From positions 93,946,030 to 94,010,029 of the forward strand of contig JBCNJP010000023.1 in the NCBI GenBank assembly GCA_039602395.1: 64,000 bases of DNA, in the 5' to 3' direction. The stretch is from Deinandra increscens subsp. villosa. Taxonomy: Eukaryota > Streptophyta > Magnoliopsida > Asterales > Asteraceae. The notes under the pieces are model-generated. The model was not told the origin of the DNA. It made no database searches and saw only the letters and a program-made list of their open reading frames with translations. The position numbers and the translations under genes were made by a program. This document shows positions 12,101 through 22,319 of the stretch, in pieces (the first letter of the stretch is position 1; the number at the start of each line of letters is the position of its first letter).

Positions 12101-13570
12101 GAGGTCACGTGTTCGAGTCTTAGAAATAGCCTTTTACATAAATGTAGGGTAAGTATGCTAATATTGGGCTCAAGTGGCCTGTCACCCCGAACTCCACACA
12201 TGCGGGAGTCTCTTGCACCGGGTTTGCCTTTTTATCATTGAAATATGAGTTTCATACATTTTTTTGTCCCTATAGTTTGGGCAAGATTCATTTAATATGG
12301 AAACACAAATGTTCTAGGCATAAATGTAAAAGATGTGGTGCCTGCCCACTTGAAATTCTTCGACGTATGAGTTTCCTTGTAAATTTTTCGTTACCTAATT
12401 AACCACTATCGTATTCAAATTTTTTTTTTATTATTATATTTTTTTTTTTGCAATAATCTTTGATAGCACTTGATTCTAAATAAAAGAACAAACAAAAAGT
12501 CTTGTTTGACCGACCCGTTTTGACATGTTACCCAACCCATAACGTGTTCATTTTGCCACCTCTATAAAGCAACTTAAAGACTAAGTGCATGTTTTATCTA
12601 AAATTAACTCCAATATTGTTGTTTTATGCAGTTAAATTAGCAAGTTTAAAAGCTGATGGTGTTTTTACTGCCCCATGCGATACTTCTGTACTGTATCCAA
12701 CTTCAGGGGGTAACATACATGCCTTCAGGGCTCTAACACCTTGTGCAATCCTTGATGTGATGGGACCCCCATATTCCAAGAAAGATGGTCGGGACTGCTC
12801 GTATTATAGAGACATTCCATTCGAAGCGATGCCACGTAAGCATTTCTTTTTTCGGATCATTAGTATTAATTTATTACCAATCATAATTAGTTTATCAACT
12901 TGAGTCTATCATCAAAGAATATGTTGATTTGAGTTATGTTTTATTTCAAACATGTCAAACACATAAAATAATCAAGTAGTTGAAAATGAAATGGTTCAAA
13001 TGGGGTGAGCAATTCTTAATCGTGTTTAATGGGTCGTGCTTTTGAACTACGTATATTTAATCATGTTAACATGTCGTGTCTTATCATTCGTGTCATTAAA
13101 CCAGTTACATTTAATCATGTTAAATGTGCCGTGTAACATGCTTATTAACTCTGTTAGCATTTAAAAAATAATACATTAAGTCAAGTATGTCGTGTCAAGA
13201 TCCACCTTTTGCTAGCTCAACCCGAACCATAGAAAAATTACCTATTTTGGCCCAAAACGTCACATTTTGCTAGCTCAACCCGGACGATAGTAAAATTACC
13301 TATTTTGACCCGCTACTTGCCAATATTATTTGAGAAAAAAAAGGAATATGAGCAACCAATGCAGTGAACCTTTTAAGTTCCTTTAAGATATGTGTTGTGA
13401 CCAGTCTAGTGATGGTTTACTTTTAACAACTTTCAGATGGACAAGCGGTTATGACGGGAGAAGGGAGTGAGCGGTATTGGTGGTTGCAAGAAATCGAGGT
13501 GCCGAAAGAATCAGAGATGGAGGGAATCGAGTATATGGGACCACGGATAATTGAAACGCGATCATCATAG
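9176..13570 (+). CDS. PCO: Plant cysteine oxidase (PCO), five exons
   Basis: Exons by splice sites and reading frame: 9176-9389, 11082-11206, 11296-11491, 12632-12835 and 13437-13570, giving 290 residues. All introns are GT...AG. The family uses O2 to oxidise N-terminal cysteine of targets such as group VII ERF factors and so feeds the Cys/Arg N-degron oxygen-sensing pathway. Visible features: a basic N-terminus with KKKCCRKSNRKTKR; VPSPTDVQKL; the cupin metal motif IPLHNHPGMTVF with His128 and His130; the third metal-ligand His208 in GGNIHAF; then CAILDVMGPPYSKKDGRDCSYY. Exon 3 holds a tandem 13-residue duplication (SNNSDDSMPPSQS) in the variable loop after the HxH motif. Start is the ATG at 9176. 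Family assignment is firm; which PCO paralogue is unknown. Introns 1 and 3 carry transposon pieces. Confidence 0.93.
9692..9715 (-). mobile_element. 24-bp retroposed LINE/SINE 3' tail in PCO intron 1
   Basis: On the minus strand the insert is TGCCGTTCC plus 15 A's. It is flanked by a perfect direct repeat ACTGACCGGAG at 9681-9691 and 9716-9726. Tail, poly-A and target duplication together mark an extremely 5'-truncated retroposition event. A similar tail without clear duplication lies at about 9439-9456. Confidence 0.8.
11416..11491 (+). repeat. 39-bp in-frame tandem duplication in PCO exon 3
   Basis: Unit 1 is 11416-11454 and unit 2 starts at 11455, running into the exon end. Both read SNNSDDSMPPSQ in frame. 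Four synonymous third-position changes separate the copies, so the duplication is not brand new and its protein sequence has been kept. Confidence 0.85.
11680..11760 (+). mobile_element. AuSINE 5' fragment
   Basis: GGTTGCCTTCATG, then CTTGAAGGTCACGGGTCCGAGTC (B box), then a broken middle. It matches the head of the more complete copy at 12083-12236. The 3' CACCGGGTTTGCC end is absent. Confidence 0.5.
12083..12236 (+). mobile_element. AuSINE-type SINE
   Basis: TTGCCTTCATG head, GAGGTCACGTGTTCGAGTC B box, and a 3' end GCGGGAGTCTCTTGCACCGGG followed by TTTGCCTTTTT. This is the hallmark 3' end of the Au SINE family found across flowering plants. Flanking ATTGGAATATGA (12071-12082) and ATTGAAATATGA (12237-12248) form a 12-bp target duplication with one mismatch. 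Confidence 0.75.
12890..13330. repeat. Repeat-derived PCO intron 4
   Basis: Words such as CGTGTTAA, GGGTCGTG, AACCCG and GTCGTGTCAAGATCCACC resemble ends of hAT MITEs. An internal duplication TTTTGCTAGCTCAACCCG occurs at 13207 and 13266. Borders are not resolved. Confidence 0.35.
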
Positions 13571-13702
13571 ATGTTTTTGGTTAAAGAAGCTGTTGTATTC
13601 TTAACATGTTTGGTGTCCCTCTAGAAGAGGGATGTATAGGTGTTGGTATAGTTGTTTGAAAAAGGTTTGTTTTTTGTTCCTTGTTAATGCTGCATGAAAG
13701 GA

Positions 13703-13708
13703 AATAAA
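13703..13708 (+). terminator. PCO polyadenylation signal
   Basis: AATAAA lies 133 bp after the PCO stop codon, about 40 bp before the MITE at 13748. Confidence 0.5.
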
Positions 13709-13747
13709 ACCTATCCTTTTAGGTTCAGTTTGGTTCTATTGATTTAA

Positions 13748-14059
13748 GGGTTATTGACTTGTATTAATCCCAACTATCACGTATTGGTCGATAACACTCT
13801 CAATTTTACTCCTTCTACCTGTCACCACGAACAATCATCATATTTTCCTCCATCACTCCCCCGGTTAAATTTACTTAACGAAGTTGGAATTAAAAGCTGG
13901 GTAAACTTACAAACATGGAATTCAAATGGGGTTAAGTAATTCACGGGGGAGTGATGGAGGAAAATATGATGATAGTTCGTGGTGGCAGATGGAAGGAGTA
14001 AAGTTTGGAGTGTTATCGGCCAATACGTGATAGTTGGAATTGATACAAGCCAATAACCC
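13748..14059. mobile_element. Mutator-like MITE
   Basis: A 312-bp element with about 125-bp terminal inverted repeats starting GGGTTATTG. Flanks are a perfect 9-bp duplication TTGATTTAA (13739-13747 and 14060-14068). It sits directly behind the PCO 3' end and is related to the element at 3178-3692. Confidence 0.85.
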
Positions 14060-14224
14060 TTGATTTAACTAATGTATTGATTAAACATTCCTTGACTGGG
14101 AAGTGATCATGGGTTGTTAAAGATCCATTCTTCCAACTTCCTTAGTGGGCTTACGGGTCATCGTTTTGGGCCGTTGTGTTGGGCTCATTATCAAGAGATG
14201 GACCATATATGTAGATTGTAGAGT

Positions 14225-14350
14225 ACCACAAATGTACCTATAAATTTCTAGCAGGGAGGTCAAATATGAAGTTTGGTTTAAGTAAGAATGATAAATGTAC
14301 ATATAAATTTCTAGGAGGGAAGTTCAAATGTGAAGTTTGGTTTAAGTAAG
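14225..14350. repeat. Direct duplication, about 63 bp
   Basis: Two adjacent copies of a unit containing ATAAATTTCTAGCAGGGAGG and GAAGTTTGGTTTAAGTAAGAA. Confidence 0.75.
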
Positions 14351-14352
14351 AA

Positions 14353-15000
14353 AGATAAGAAAGAATTTTAACCATTGGATCTTAATTTAATATAAAAGAG
14401 AGGGGTAATTTGGTCTTAGACATTTTTGTTAACTTTTAAGTAAGTTATCTTATTTTTATAAACATTTCTAACTTTCACATATGACATTATTTTTTTAAAA
14501 AAAAATTACACCATAAAAACGAGTGTTTTTTTAATATTTAAAACGCGTATAGTGTTGCTATATATAAAATTAAAAAAAAATACTATTTCGATTTTTGACA
14601 CCATATGACACAAGATCTGAATATTTTGACAAAGTATAACACAATAATGTGAACATTTTGACACAGTATGACACAATAATCTGAACATTTTTGACACAGT
14701 ATGACACAATGATCGGAACATTTTGACACAATGATCTAAACATTTTGATACAATCGAAAAAGTAATTTTTTTTATTTTAATATAACAACATTGTACGCAT
14801 TTTAAAGATAAAAAAACGCTCGTTTTTATGGTGTAATTTAAAAAAAAAATAGTGTCGTATTTAAGAGTTATGAAGATTTAAAAAATGAGATAACTTAATT
14901 AAAAGTCAACAAAGATGACTAAGACCAAATTTACACTTCTTCATTTTTTATTAGATCAAGATCCAATGGTTGAGATTCATTCTTAACTATCTTTTGTTTT
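14353..15000. mobile_element. Foldback element with internal minisatellite
   Basis: The arms 14353-14590 and 14755-15000 are inverted copies; AACCATTGGATCTTAAT, AAGTTATCTTATTTTT and ACACCATAAAAACGAG recur reversed. The loop (14598-14755) is a tandem repeat of about 30 bp (GAACATTTTGACACAGTATG...). Target duplications were not resolved. Confidence 0.65.
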
Positions 15001-15004
15001 TCTC

Positions 15005-15190
15005 ACTAATTCTACAAAGAAAAACTTTAGCCATAGATCTTCCTTTAATTCTAGAAAGAAAAATTTTGTGTCATAGATTTTCATTTAATTCTACAAAGAT
15101 AAAAAGTCAAAAATGCAATTTCATCTTTTGTTTTTCTCTCTAATTCTAGACAGAAAAACTTTGAACCATATATCTTCATTTAGTTAAAGA
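15005..15190. repeat. Degenerate tandem repeat, about 45 bp
   Basis: TAATTCTA-CA-AGAAAAACTTT...CATAGATCTTC recurs about four times. Confidence 0.6.
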
Positions 15191-15295
15191 TTATTCATTC
15201 TTATCCTTCTTACCCAAGCTAAATTTCTCACAATAACCCTCTCAAAGTTCTACAAGACTTAAATTGAACACTTATTATTCTACTTTAAAGAAGGC

Positions 15296-15400
15296 GTGTA
15301 TTAGGTATAGATATCAGGGATATCGATCTTGTTCATCTTTAGGAAACCCTTTATAGATTGCTTCCTCCCACCCAAAGTGAACTTCGTGACGAGTCCAGAA
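15296..15400 (-). pseudogene. BAHD acyltransferase exon-2 scrap
   Basis: About 105 bp aligns to copy A at 17077-17175. The reverse strand reads roughly FGWEEAIYKGFPKDEQD, that is, the DFGWG-motif region and what follows. Codons are broken on both sides. It lies about 1.6 kb beyond the 3' end of copy A and is the oldest-looking member of the array. Confidence 0.65.
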
Positions 15401-15577
15401 ATTATTTTAATGACGGTCTGTTTATTTCCAAACTTGAACAAACAAACAAGCCAATATCCGATAAATAATCAAGTAATATTAATCAAAATATATAACCTTT
15501 GAATAAAAAAATATAGGTCTCCAATTTTGTTCCTTCTTGTTGGCGTAAGTCAACACTATCCACACACACATTTTTAA

Positions 15578-16547
15578 TCCTGTATCTTAATAAAACACTA
15601 AATGATTGTCATATGTTTCATTTTAAGGGGTCCATGTCAAAACCACATTCAATATCAATTTATTAAATTACCAAATTAAGATTAATTACCGATTTTGTTC
15701 AAACTAAATTTTTTATTTTAAAATTTTTTGGCAAACTTAATGTAGATTTGATAAATTTACACAATAATTTGAGTCTTTTAGGAAAAATAATCAACAGTTT
15801 GTCAAACATAATCAATTTCTTTATTGTATTAAATTATCAATTAATGTTATTTTGAAACATTAGTTAATCAGTTGTATCATGTGGCTTTGGAAAATCATAT
15901 TCTATATTGTATTTTTTATTACTTATGCTGTCAAATTATCGATTCTACCCCTACATACATGGTTATCAGATACCCACGGAGAGACGCATTACAATACTTG
16001 TATGCTTCTACCTGGAATGTTATTAAAAATGGGAGCGTAGAGAAATCACCATTCGATTATATCTGCATTTGTTTCGTTTTTTATACACAATATGTCTATA
16101 ATACACAATATGTCCCCACATATATAATATATCTCTCTAGAGCATATTTATATAGTTCTGGGCCAGACACTCTCTTTAGATTGAGCCCAAACTTTTTATT
16201 AATTTGAATGAAATATTCATTTTTTTTCAAGAACAAGAAAATTGCAACCCCCCCCCCCCCTCTAATCTATTTTATTTTTTTCTTATATTTATTTTGATTT
16301 TAGGGACTTATATTGAATGTGAATGTGTCTCACAACCAAGAATAATTCAGAGGGTCATTTCGGTTTTGGATCTAGAACAATAGGTTCAAGAGATGAGAGA
16401 AATAAGGATATTCACCAGAAAGACTAATCCAATTCATTGAATTACGTTATTTATGACTTTCAAATCTCTTAATTGTTTTTTTTTTGGTATTTATCTAATA
16501 ACATAAACATAAATTCAACCTGTGTCATACACGGGTCGCTAACCTAG
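15578..16547 (+). mobile_element. Helitron, non-autonomous (970 bp)
   Basis: The 5' end is TCCTGTATCTTAATAAAACA preceded by A. The 3' end has the hairpin CCTGTGT-CAT-ACACGGG, then TCGCTAACCTAG, followed by T. This fits canonical Helitron ends (TC...hairpin...CTRR inserted between A and T). The inner word AATTAAGATTAATTACC is shared with the minus-strand element at 34308-34717. No helicase frame is seen. Confidence 0.75.
16248..16260. repeat. C13 homopolymer
   Basis: A run of thirteen C's inside the Helitron. Confidence 0.9.
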
Positions 16548-16975
16548 TATATAATATTCATCACCAAACAATAATATTGGTAGCTTTAAAATTTCTAGGC
16601 CGGCGACGATGATGACGGACAACAATACAAACACTCACGACAAACACACAATAATAATAAGAAGCTAATCTAGGGTAACATATTTATTTCTTAATCAATA
16701 AGATAAAAGAAATAGCTAGAAAAAAATACGTCACTAAAGTTGATGGGTGACTGGCCCACACAACCCTTCAATATTCAAACCGGTCCAAACTTACTTCGGG
16801 CTGAAACACATAGCAATCGTCAAGCCCAAACTCATACGGGTCGAGGCTACAGCGAACCTAACACACAAAGGTAGAACGCATCTGCAACACACTCTAACTA
16901 AACTAGTAAAGACTTTAAATCGTCATTTAAAGTCTTTTTGGTTGTTTGTTATTATCCTACTTTAGTTTCAAATCC
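16548..16975. other. No gene recognised
   Basis: Spacer downstream of BAHD copy A. It holds a short inverted repeat (GACTTTAAATCG / CATTTAAAGTC, 16910-16935) about 40 bp past the BAHD stop, which could lie in the 3' UTR. Confidence 0.4.
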
Positions 16976-19309
16976 CTATTTCAACATAACATTTAACTCT
17001 TCTATAAATCTCTTCATTGCTGGGATTGGCAAGCCAATAATTACAACAATTCCATGTTCCATCTTGTCGTTTATAGAAGGCATGTAGTCACTAAAGACTC
17101 CAGGGATATCTTGATCATCTCTAGGAAGCCCTGCATAGAGTGCTTCCCCCCATCCAAAGTTAACTTTGTTGAATCCAAGTCTAGTAATATTTGATACTAT
17201 GTAGGTAGAATCGGTTTTAAAATGCGGTCGTCCTTTGACGACCATTAGGTCTGCTGTCGACCTCACGTACTCTTCAGTGACACAAGATTTCCCTGCCATT
17301 ACAAGTTCTAACGCATGACCTAATGGTTTATTGCATAGATATCGACTTTTGAAATCACACATGGTATGACGATACAATTTCCATAATAGCCAATCGGGAT
17401 AGGAGGGTTGAACTTGGCACGCGCATTGGCAAAGAACATTAGACGTGTATGTTTCTCAGGATCCTCTTGTAACGCGATAGCACGACAACGCCAGAGACAA
17501 GCTGTTAGCACCTCAAAGGTGCTACAATTTTTTAGGTTTTCTGGAACAAACCTACGAAGGGCAGACATTTCAGTCGGGCCGAAGAAAAATGATTTGTCTG
17601 CCATTTCATATGTTGCGATTATGTGGTTGATTTCAGTGTCAACCACATCATCATACTCAGGATGAGGAAATGTAATGCATGGTGGATCCCTAGCACAAAG
17701 CAAGCCTCTTTCCCAAATCGGCAATATCGATGGTGCAACCGCACCTTGAGCTATTTCACCTAATGCCGTTAAAAATTGTGCCACTCCTGTCCCATCAAAC
17801 ATGGTATGATAGATTCGTGTAGTAAAGATAAAAGCTCCACATAATAGGCGCGTTACCTATCATTAATAGGTTAGTAGTTTAAGTCTGATCAACATGCTCA
17901 CTTGTTTAAAGCTTTAACAAGTCAGAATCAAAAAGCTATAACAAACCTTTTGTATCATCTAGTGTTATTTTTACTTTGTGTGGATGATGAAACAATGATA
18001 TGATGAATTGTAGGTAGAATATTTTATATGTTTCAATATGAATCGTACGTTGGAGCTAAGGAAAACTCTAGTTAAACACATGATGTCAACCAAAGGGCTT
18101 CGAAACCATGTGGTACCTAGCTAGTTGTTTAATAAGGTATTTATCTTTAAAAGGTTGGGGGTTTAAATCTCATAGTATACTATTGGTGTGTGAATTTGTC
18201 GTTAAAAAAACAATGTGAAAATATAACCATTTAAACATTTTTTTAACAGAAAATTTAGATCACTGATTGGCTATTGACACCACCCAATCATTTCCATTCT
18301 TCGAGTACATGACTCGAAGACCACTTTTAGGAGCAAACTCACTATAAGTGGGAAAACTATGTGGCCCAACCTAAAACCCCCTACATTTCTATATGTGAGA
18401 TTTGAACCTAAAACCTTTCATGTTTATTATCTTTGGGTGTCTCATCTCAACCACTTAGTCTAGAGATTATTGGCTTTTAAACATTTAATATGGGCGTAAA
18501 TAACTCTATTTTTTCATGATACACTATATATTCTTTCATAAATTTGTGAAACAATGCTAATAATGTTAATGATAATTAATCGATAATGAAAAAGAGCATA
18601 AATTGTGATTTTCGTTTTTAATTTTATAGGGAAGGAATTAATTTTTGTATATTTACTTTCAAGTTTACTAATTATGTCACAAGGGAGGGTTTACGGGCTT
18701 GCCCGGTTCCCGCCCGATGGTGTAAATGGGGGGCGCTCCCAGGTTCCCTCGTTATGAGGTTCGGACTCGGGACATTGGGTAGGTCCAGAGTAACCAGTCC
18801 CGATACACCACTAAGCCAAATTACCGTTAAAAAAAATATATATATGTTTAAAGCATCGATCACCTGAATTTGTACCAACGGAGAGCCGACGATGTCGCCG
18901 GAGCCGGGAACGTCACAAAGGAGCTCGTCGACACATGGGAACGGCGGATGAAGCGTCGACTTCCCGAACTGCTCCAATGTGACGTCTGCCTCCGCCTCGA
19001 CAAACAACACACCCTCACCGGTGCAATCCACCATCAGCTTTCCCCCCGGACCCTCCTTTATTCGGCCAGCAAGCGGGTAATAGAACACGAGCACCTTCGC
19101 CAAAGCTTCCCTGATCACACTTGCCGGATTTATGTTTCCCATATTCGGATTCCTAGGATAAAAAAAGATCATAGGGATCCGATACCGGAGCCCGGCCTGA
19201 TCATCAATGTCGGAGAGAAGCTTTACTTCTCGAGGTGTCAGTGTCGCCGGAGCTATCAGCTCCGGGGCACTTCTCCTCACTTTGAAGGATAAGGAGGTAG
19301 TGCTAGCAT
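16976..19309 (-). pseudogene. BAHD acyltransferase copy A, broken
   Basis: Exon 1 is about 18864-19309 and exon 2 is 16976-17856, with a GT...AG phase-0 intron after QIQ. The family transfers acyl groups from CoA thioesters to alcohols or amines in the cytosol; VRRSAPELIAPATLTPREVK and FPCVDELLCD place it with benzyl-alcohol benzoyltransferase-like BAHDs. HTMFD (HXXXD) is intact, but DFGWG reads NFGWG. Two lesions are visible. Near the start, ATGCTAGCACTACC looks like ATGGCTAGC... with one base lost, so the frame opens without its own ATG. Near 17330-17345 a one-base shift after PCVISK throws exon 2 out of frame. The exon-1 frame stays open upstream to an ATG at 19493, which would add about 61 unrelated residues. 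Probably a pseudogene. Confidence 0.85.
18672..18828. mobile_element. SINE-like insertion in BAHD A intron
   Basis: The minus strand shows an A-box-like TGGCTTAGTGG near 18814 and a B-box-like GAGTCCGAACC near 18765, giving a tRNA-like head. The plus strand shows ATTACCGTTAAAAAAAA at 18811-18828, the common retroposon tail of this window. The two orientations suggest two overlapping retroposons. Confidence 0.4.
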
Positions 19310-19460
19310 GCCTGATCACCATCCAACCGAGAAACGGAGAAACATGTGGCTTTATTAAGACGGCCAAACAACTTGTAATCTGACTGGTCGGTTTTGGTCG
19401 AGAAAGGTTGAAAACCTGTCTCGACCCGGAAAAAACCGGCCATGAACGGAGAAACGTGGA

Positions 19461-20265
19461 GCATATCAATGCAGTGCACTTTTTCTTAGGCATAGAAGGG
19501 TTGTATATGTTTCTTCATTTCCTTTGATTTGTGTGTTTCTTTTATAGCGGTACTAATGTACTATACCCCGTGGCTCACGTTTTATGGATGTGGAATAAAC
19601 GTTAAAGGGTTTAATGTCTTTCATTCATGATGTTGACTTTTAAGGGGGGTAGGTGGAGGATTTATCATAACTATTCTAAACCAATAGAAAAATATCATAT
19701 CATTTTTCATTAAAACTAGCCTCATAGGAGAGGGTGAAAAGAGGTGGTGAAAATTTAAAGTCTCATCAAATCAATGCTCAACTAATCTCTCGGCTTAAAC
19801 TAGCCGAAAAGCAATAAAAATTCAGATATGAACATCCCAAATTTGTAAATCGATTTGGCGGTGCGATGGTGGATGTTGAGGGTAACGGTGGATGGTTATG
19901 ATGGTTTGATTTATGGTTTCTGGCATTTTGATTCAAGGCCTATGTTCTTTAAGGGTGACTTTTTTTGTTGCGGTGGATGGTGTTTTGGTACGTTCTTGGT
20001 GGTTGCACTCATCACCTAGTGTTTTTGTGTGCGATCTTGAATGTTGTAGGAGATGTATGGTATTGATGGTTCTGTTTTGGGTTTTGGACCGATGAAGTTG
20101 CGATTTGATGGTGGTTGGTGCGTGCGATGTCCAATCTTGACTCTTCCGGTAGACCATATCAATCCACCACGCTTTTTTTCTTAGCCATAGAATGGTTGTG
20201 GGTTTCTATTATAGCGCTACCCCTTTTGCTCACATTTTATGCATGTGGATTAATTAAAAGTTAAA
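19461..20265 (-). repeat. Duplicated BAHD A upstream segments
   Basis: The sequence 19461-19605 recurs at 20152-20265 in the same direction, sharing CATATCAATSCA, CTTAGSCATAGAA and TTATAGCGSTAC. A good TATA box (CTATAAAAG, minus strand) lies at 19540-19548, just upstream of the ATG at 19493. This suggests partial tandem duplication of a BAHD promoter. The 19610-20150 spacer has no gene I recognise. Confidence 0.6.
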
Positions 20266-20307
20266 AACAAAGAAGGTACAAATTTTATACTTGTAACACC
20301 ATAAAAA

Positions 20308-20340
<33 letters not shown>

Positions 20341-20342
<2 letters not shown>

Positions 20343-20992
20343 GTCAAAGGTTTATTGTAGACCTCTTAAAAAGTGTAGACCCCGTAGACCCATATATTGT
20401 TATATGAAACTCAATAAAAATTATAAAACTCATTGCTATTGAATTTGTTTTTTTTTAATTTTTTTATTTGTCATATTTCTATCTTTATATTTTAATTTAA
20501 GTTTTTATTTATAAAGTTTTTAGTTTTTTCTTTATTTTTTTATTTTCTTAATTTCAAATTATAATTTTCAATGAGTTTTATAAAACATCGACTTTTAAAG
20601 TTGCAGTGAGTTTTAAAAACAATGAGTTTTAAACTTAAGAGTGAGTTTTATAATTTGTAATGAGTTTTATAATTTTCAATAAGTTTTATAGAACATTGAT
20701 TTTTGAAGTTGTAGTGAGTTTTAAACACAACAGTGGGTTTTAAAACTCACCAATGAGTTTTATAATTTTTAATGAGTTTTATAGAATAATACAACATTTT
20801 TTTAACAACAATTATATTTCATTGTGTCCAACAACTTTCTAGGTTTTCTTTTTTATTTTTAAAAACTTATCGTATAAAAAATAACCAAACTCAACAACAA
20901 TGAACTTTATAGTTTTAGTGAATTTTATAGAACAATATAAGGGTTTACAGGGTCTACAATTTTTTAAGGGTCTACAATGAACCCCATCCTAT
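20341..20992. mobile_element. TIR element bounded by TA microsatellites
   Basis: Left end (20348-20391) GGTTTATTGTAGACC...GTGTAGACCCCGTAGACCC; right end (20940-20985) is its inverted match. Both sides run into (TA)n tracts (20308-20342 and 20990-21062). The interior (20560-20790) is a loose array of AATGAGTTTTATAA words. Class unknown; possibly a MITE that targets TA microsatellites. Confidence 0.55.
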
Positions 20993-21011
20993 ATATATTA
21001 ATAATTTAATA

Positions 21012-21051
<40 letters not shown>

Positions 21052-21135
21052 TATCAATATATATTGTATGAGAAACCAAAGACATTAAAATGGAAAGATA
21101 TTTGTTTAAGTTCACTTTTGATAAAAAAAAAAAGA

Positions 21136-21262
21136 GTTTTAGGTTGGGACATTTAGTTTTTCTCATCTATGGTGGGTTTCTTACTGAGGGTAGTCTTCAG
21201 GTCCTGTACGTAAGAAATGGAGATGATCGGATGCGCCGATAACCCATCAATGATCCAAGTTT
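21136..21262 (+). mobile_element. Decayed SINE (family 2)
   Basis: Contains TTTTCTCATCTATGGTGGGTTTCTT, GAGATGATCGGATG and CCATCAATGATCCAA. These match the SINEs at 40076-40209 and 63409-63590, with an extra internal stretch. Confidence 0.5.
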
Positions 21263-21331
21263 TTGGTTTATCTTTTTTATAGCTAGGTACAATTGGTAGA
21301 TAGGTAGCAATTTTTTTGTTAGGTACAATTA

Positions 21332-21666
21332 GGGGAGGGGGTATGGTTGCCACAAGGCTTCACCAAGCCATGGTCACCAACCAATAACATCGTGACACTT
21401 CAAATTGGGAAAAAATGACAAGGCTTCAAGCCACACCACATAGTATAGTTGTGGTGTGGCTTGGGGAAGCCACTGAAATTTAGACTTCAAGCCACATCAA
21501 ATGCCAACGTTCAAATTTGGCCGGCTCTCACCGGTTCCTTCGTGTCGCGTCGTCCAAGAATTCGGAGCCAGGTGGGGGAGCCAAGGCAAGGCGGTATGGT
21601 TGCCAAGAAGAGCCATGCGGCTCCCCTTGGAACCGCAAGGCGGTACCACCACCATATCGTCCCCCC
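21332..21666. mobile_element. PIF/Harbinger-like MITE
   Basis: G-rich imperfect terminal inverted repeats (GGGGAGGGGGTATGG and, reversed, GGGGGGACGATATGG) are flanked by TTA on both sides (21329-21331 and 21667-21669), the PIF/Harbinger target duplication. The short open frames inside are GC-rich noise. Confidence 0.5.
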
Positions 21667-21769
21667 TTAGTCTTTCACCAAGTTTATCCAGATGAGGTCA
21701 AATTAATTGGTAGGTGGGTATGAAAACCTTTTGTTTTTTTTCTTTAATGCTCTTTCATCAAGTTTATCT

Positions 21770-22022
21770 TTTTTTTTAATGGTGAATTCAGTCGAACCTA
21801 GTCTCCCGGGCACCAGCCCGAGCGCGAGTGTCTTAACCGTGCTCCGGTCGGGATATGCTCCTTTCGGGTGTGTCAGGACACCACCTCCATACACCATTCT
21901 GAGAGAAACCCGACCTGCGAGTAGCCGTCGATAAAATTCCCCATCTCAAGATTCCAACCTCCAACCTGAGTCTCCCAAAAAGAAATTGCCCAGTCCCTAA
22001 CCCATCACACGGATACCATTAC
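21770..22022 (-). mobile_element. SINE-like retroposon
   Basis: On the minus strand a tRNA-like head (GGGTTAGGGACTGGG, GGAGGTTGGAATCTT) leads to a GC-rich body and a 3' end ATTCACCATTAAAAAAAAA at 21770-21788. Confidence 0.5.
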
Positions 22023-22319
22023 GACATATGTGCGTTGGTATCTCATATTTACTTAAAACTAATTAAAACTTTTAAATATCTAATATTATATTTATTTTTT
22101 ATTATCAAATGATGAGGCTGAGGTGTACACTTAAAAGAGACTATTCTTGCCAGATGAATTTTTTTTAATCGGATGAAACTGTCGGTGAGAGGTGGCCATC
22201 AAGCATTCATTTTTCTCTCCTCTCTATACCTGCGACATATTTGCGTGGGTATGGGAACCATTTGTTTTTTGTTCTTTAATGCTCTGATCATTTACAATTT
22301 TCAATAATGAAATAATTTA

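Larger units (their letters stand above)
11527..12564. mobile_element. hAT-like element filling PCO intron 3
   Basis: The ends read TAGAGGTGGCAA at 11527 and, reversed, TAGAGGTGGCAA at 12564. The flanks carry similar 8-mers (AAGCAAAC and AAGCAACT), slightly offset from the ends. Inner sequence near both ends is rich in GACCCGTTTTGAC/TGGGTTGAT words usual in plant hAT MITEs. Two SINE-derived pieces lie inside. Confidence 0.55.

Noticed and set aside
15872..16207. 111-codon plus-strand frame
   Set aside because: Lies inside a non-autonomous Helitron; hydrophobic, AT-driven composition and no motif.
18870..19292. 140-codon plus-strand frame
   Set aside because: Antisense of BAHD A exon 1, which is the frame with the conserved family motifs.
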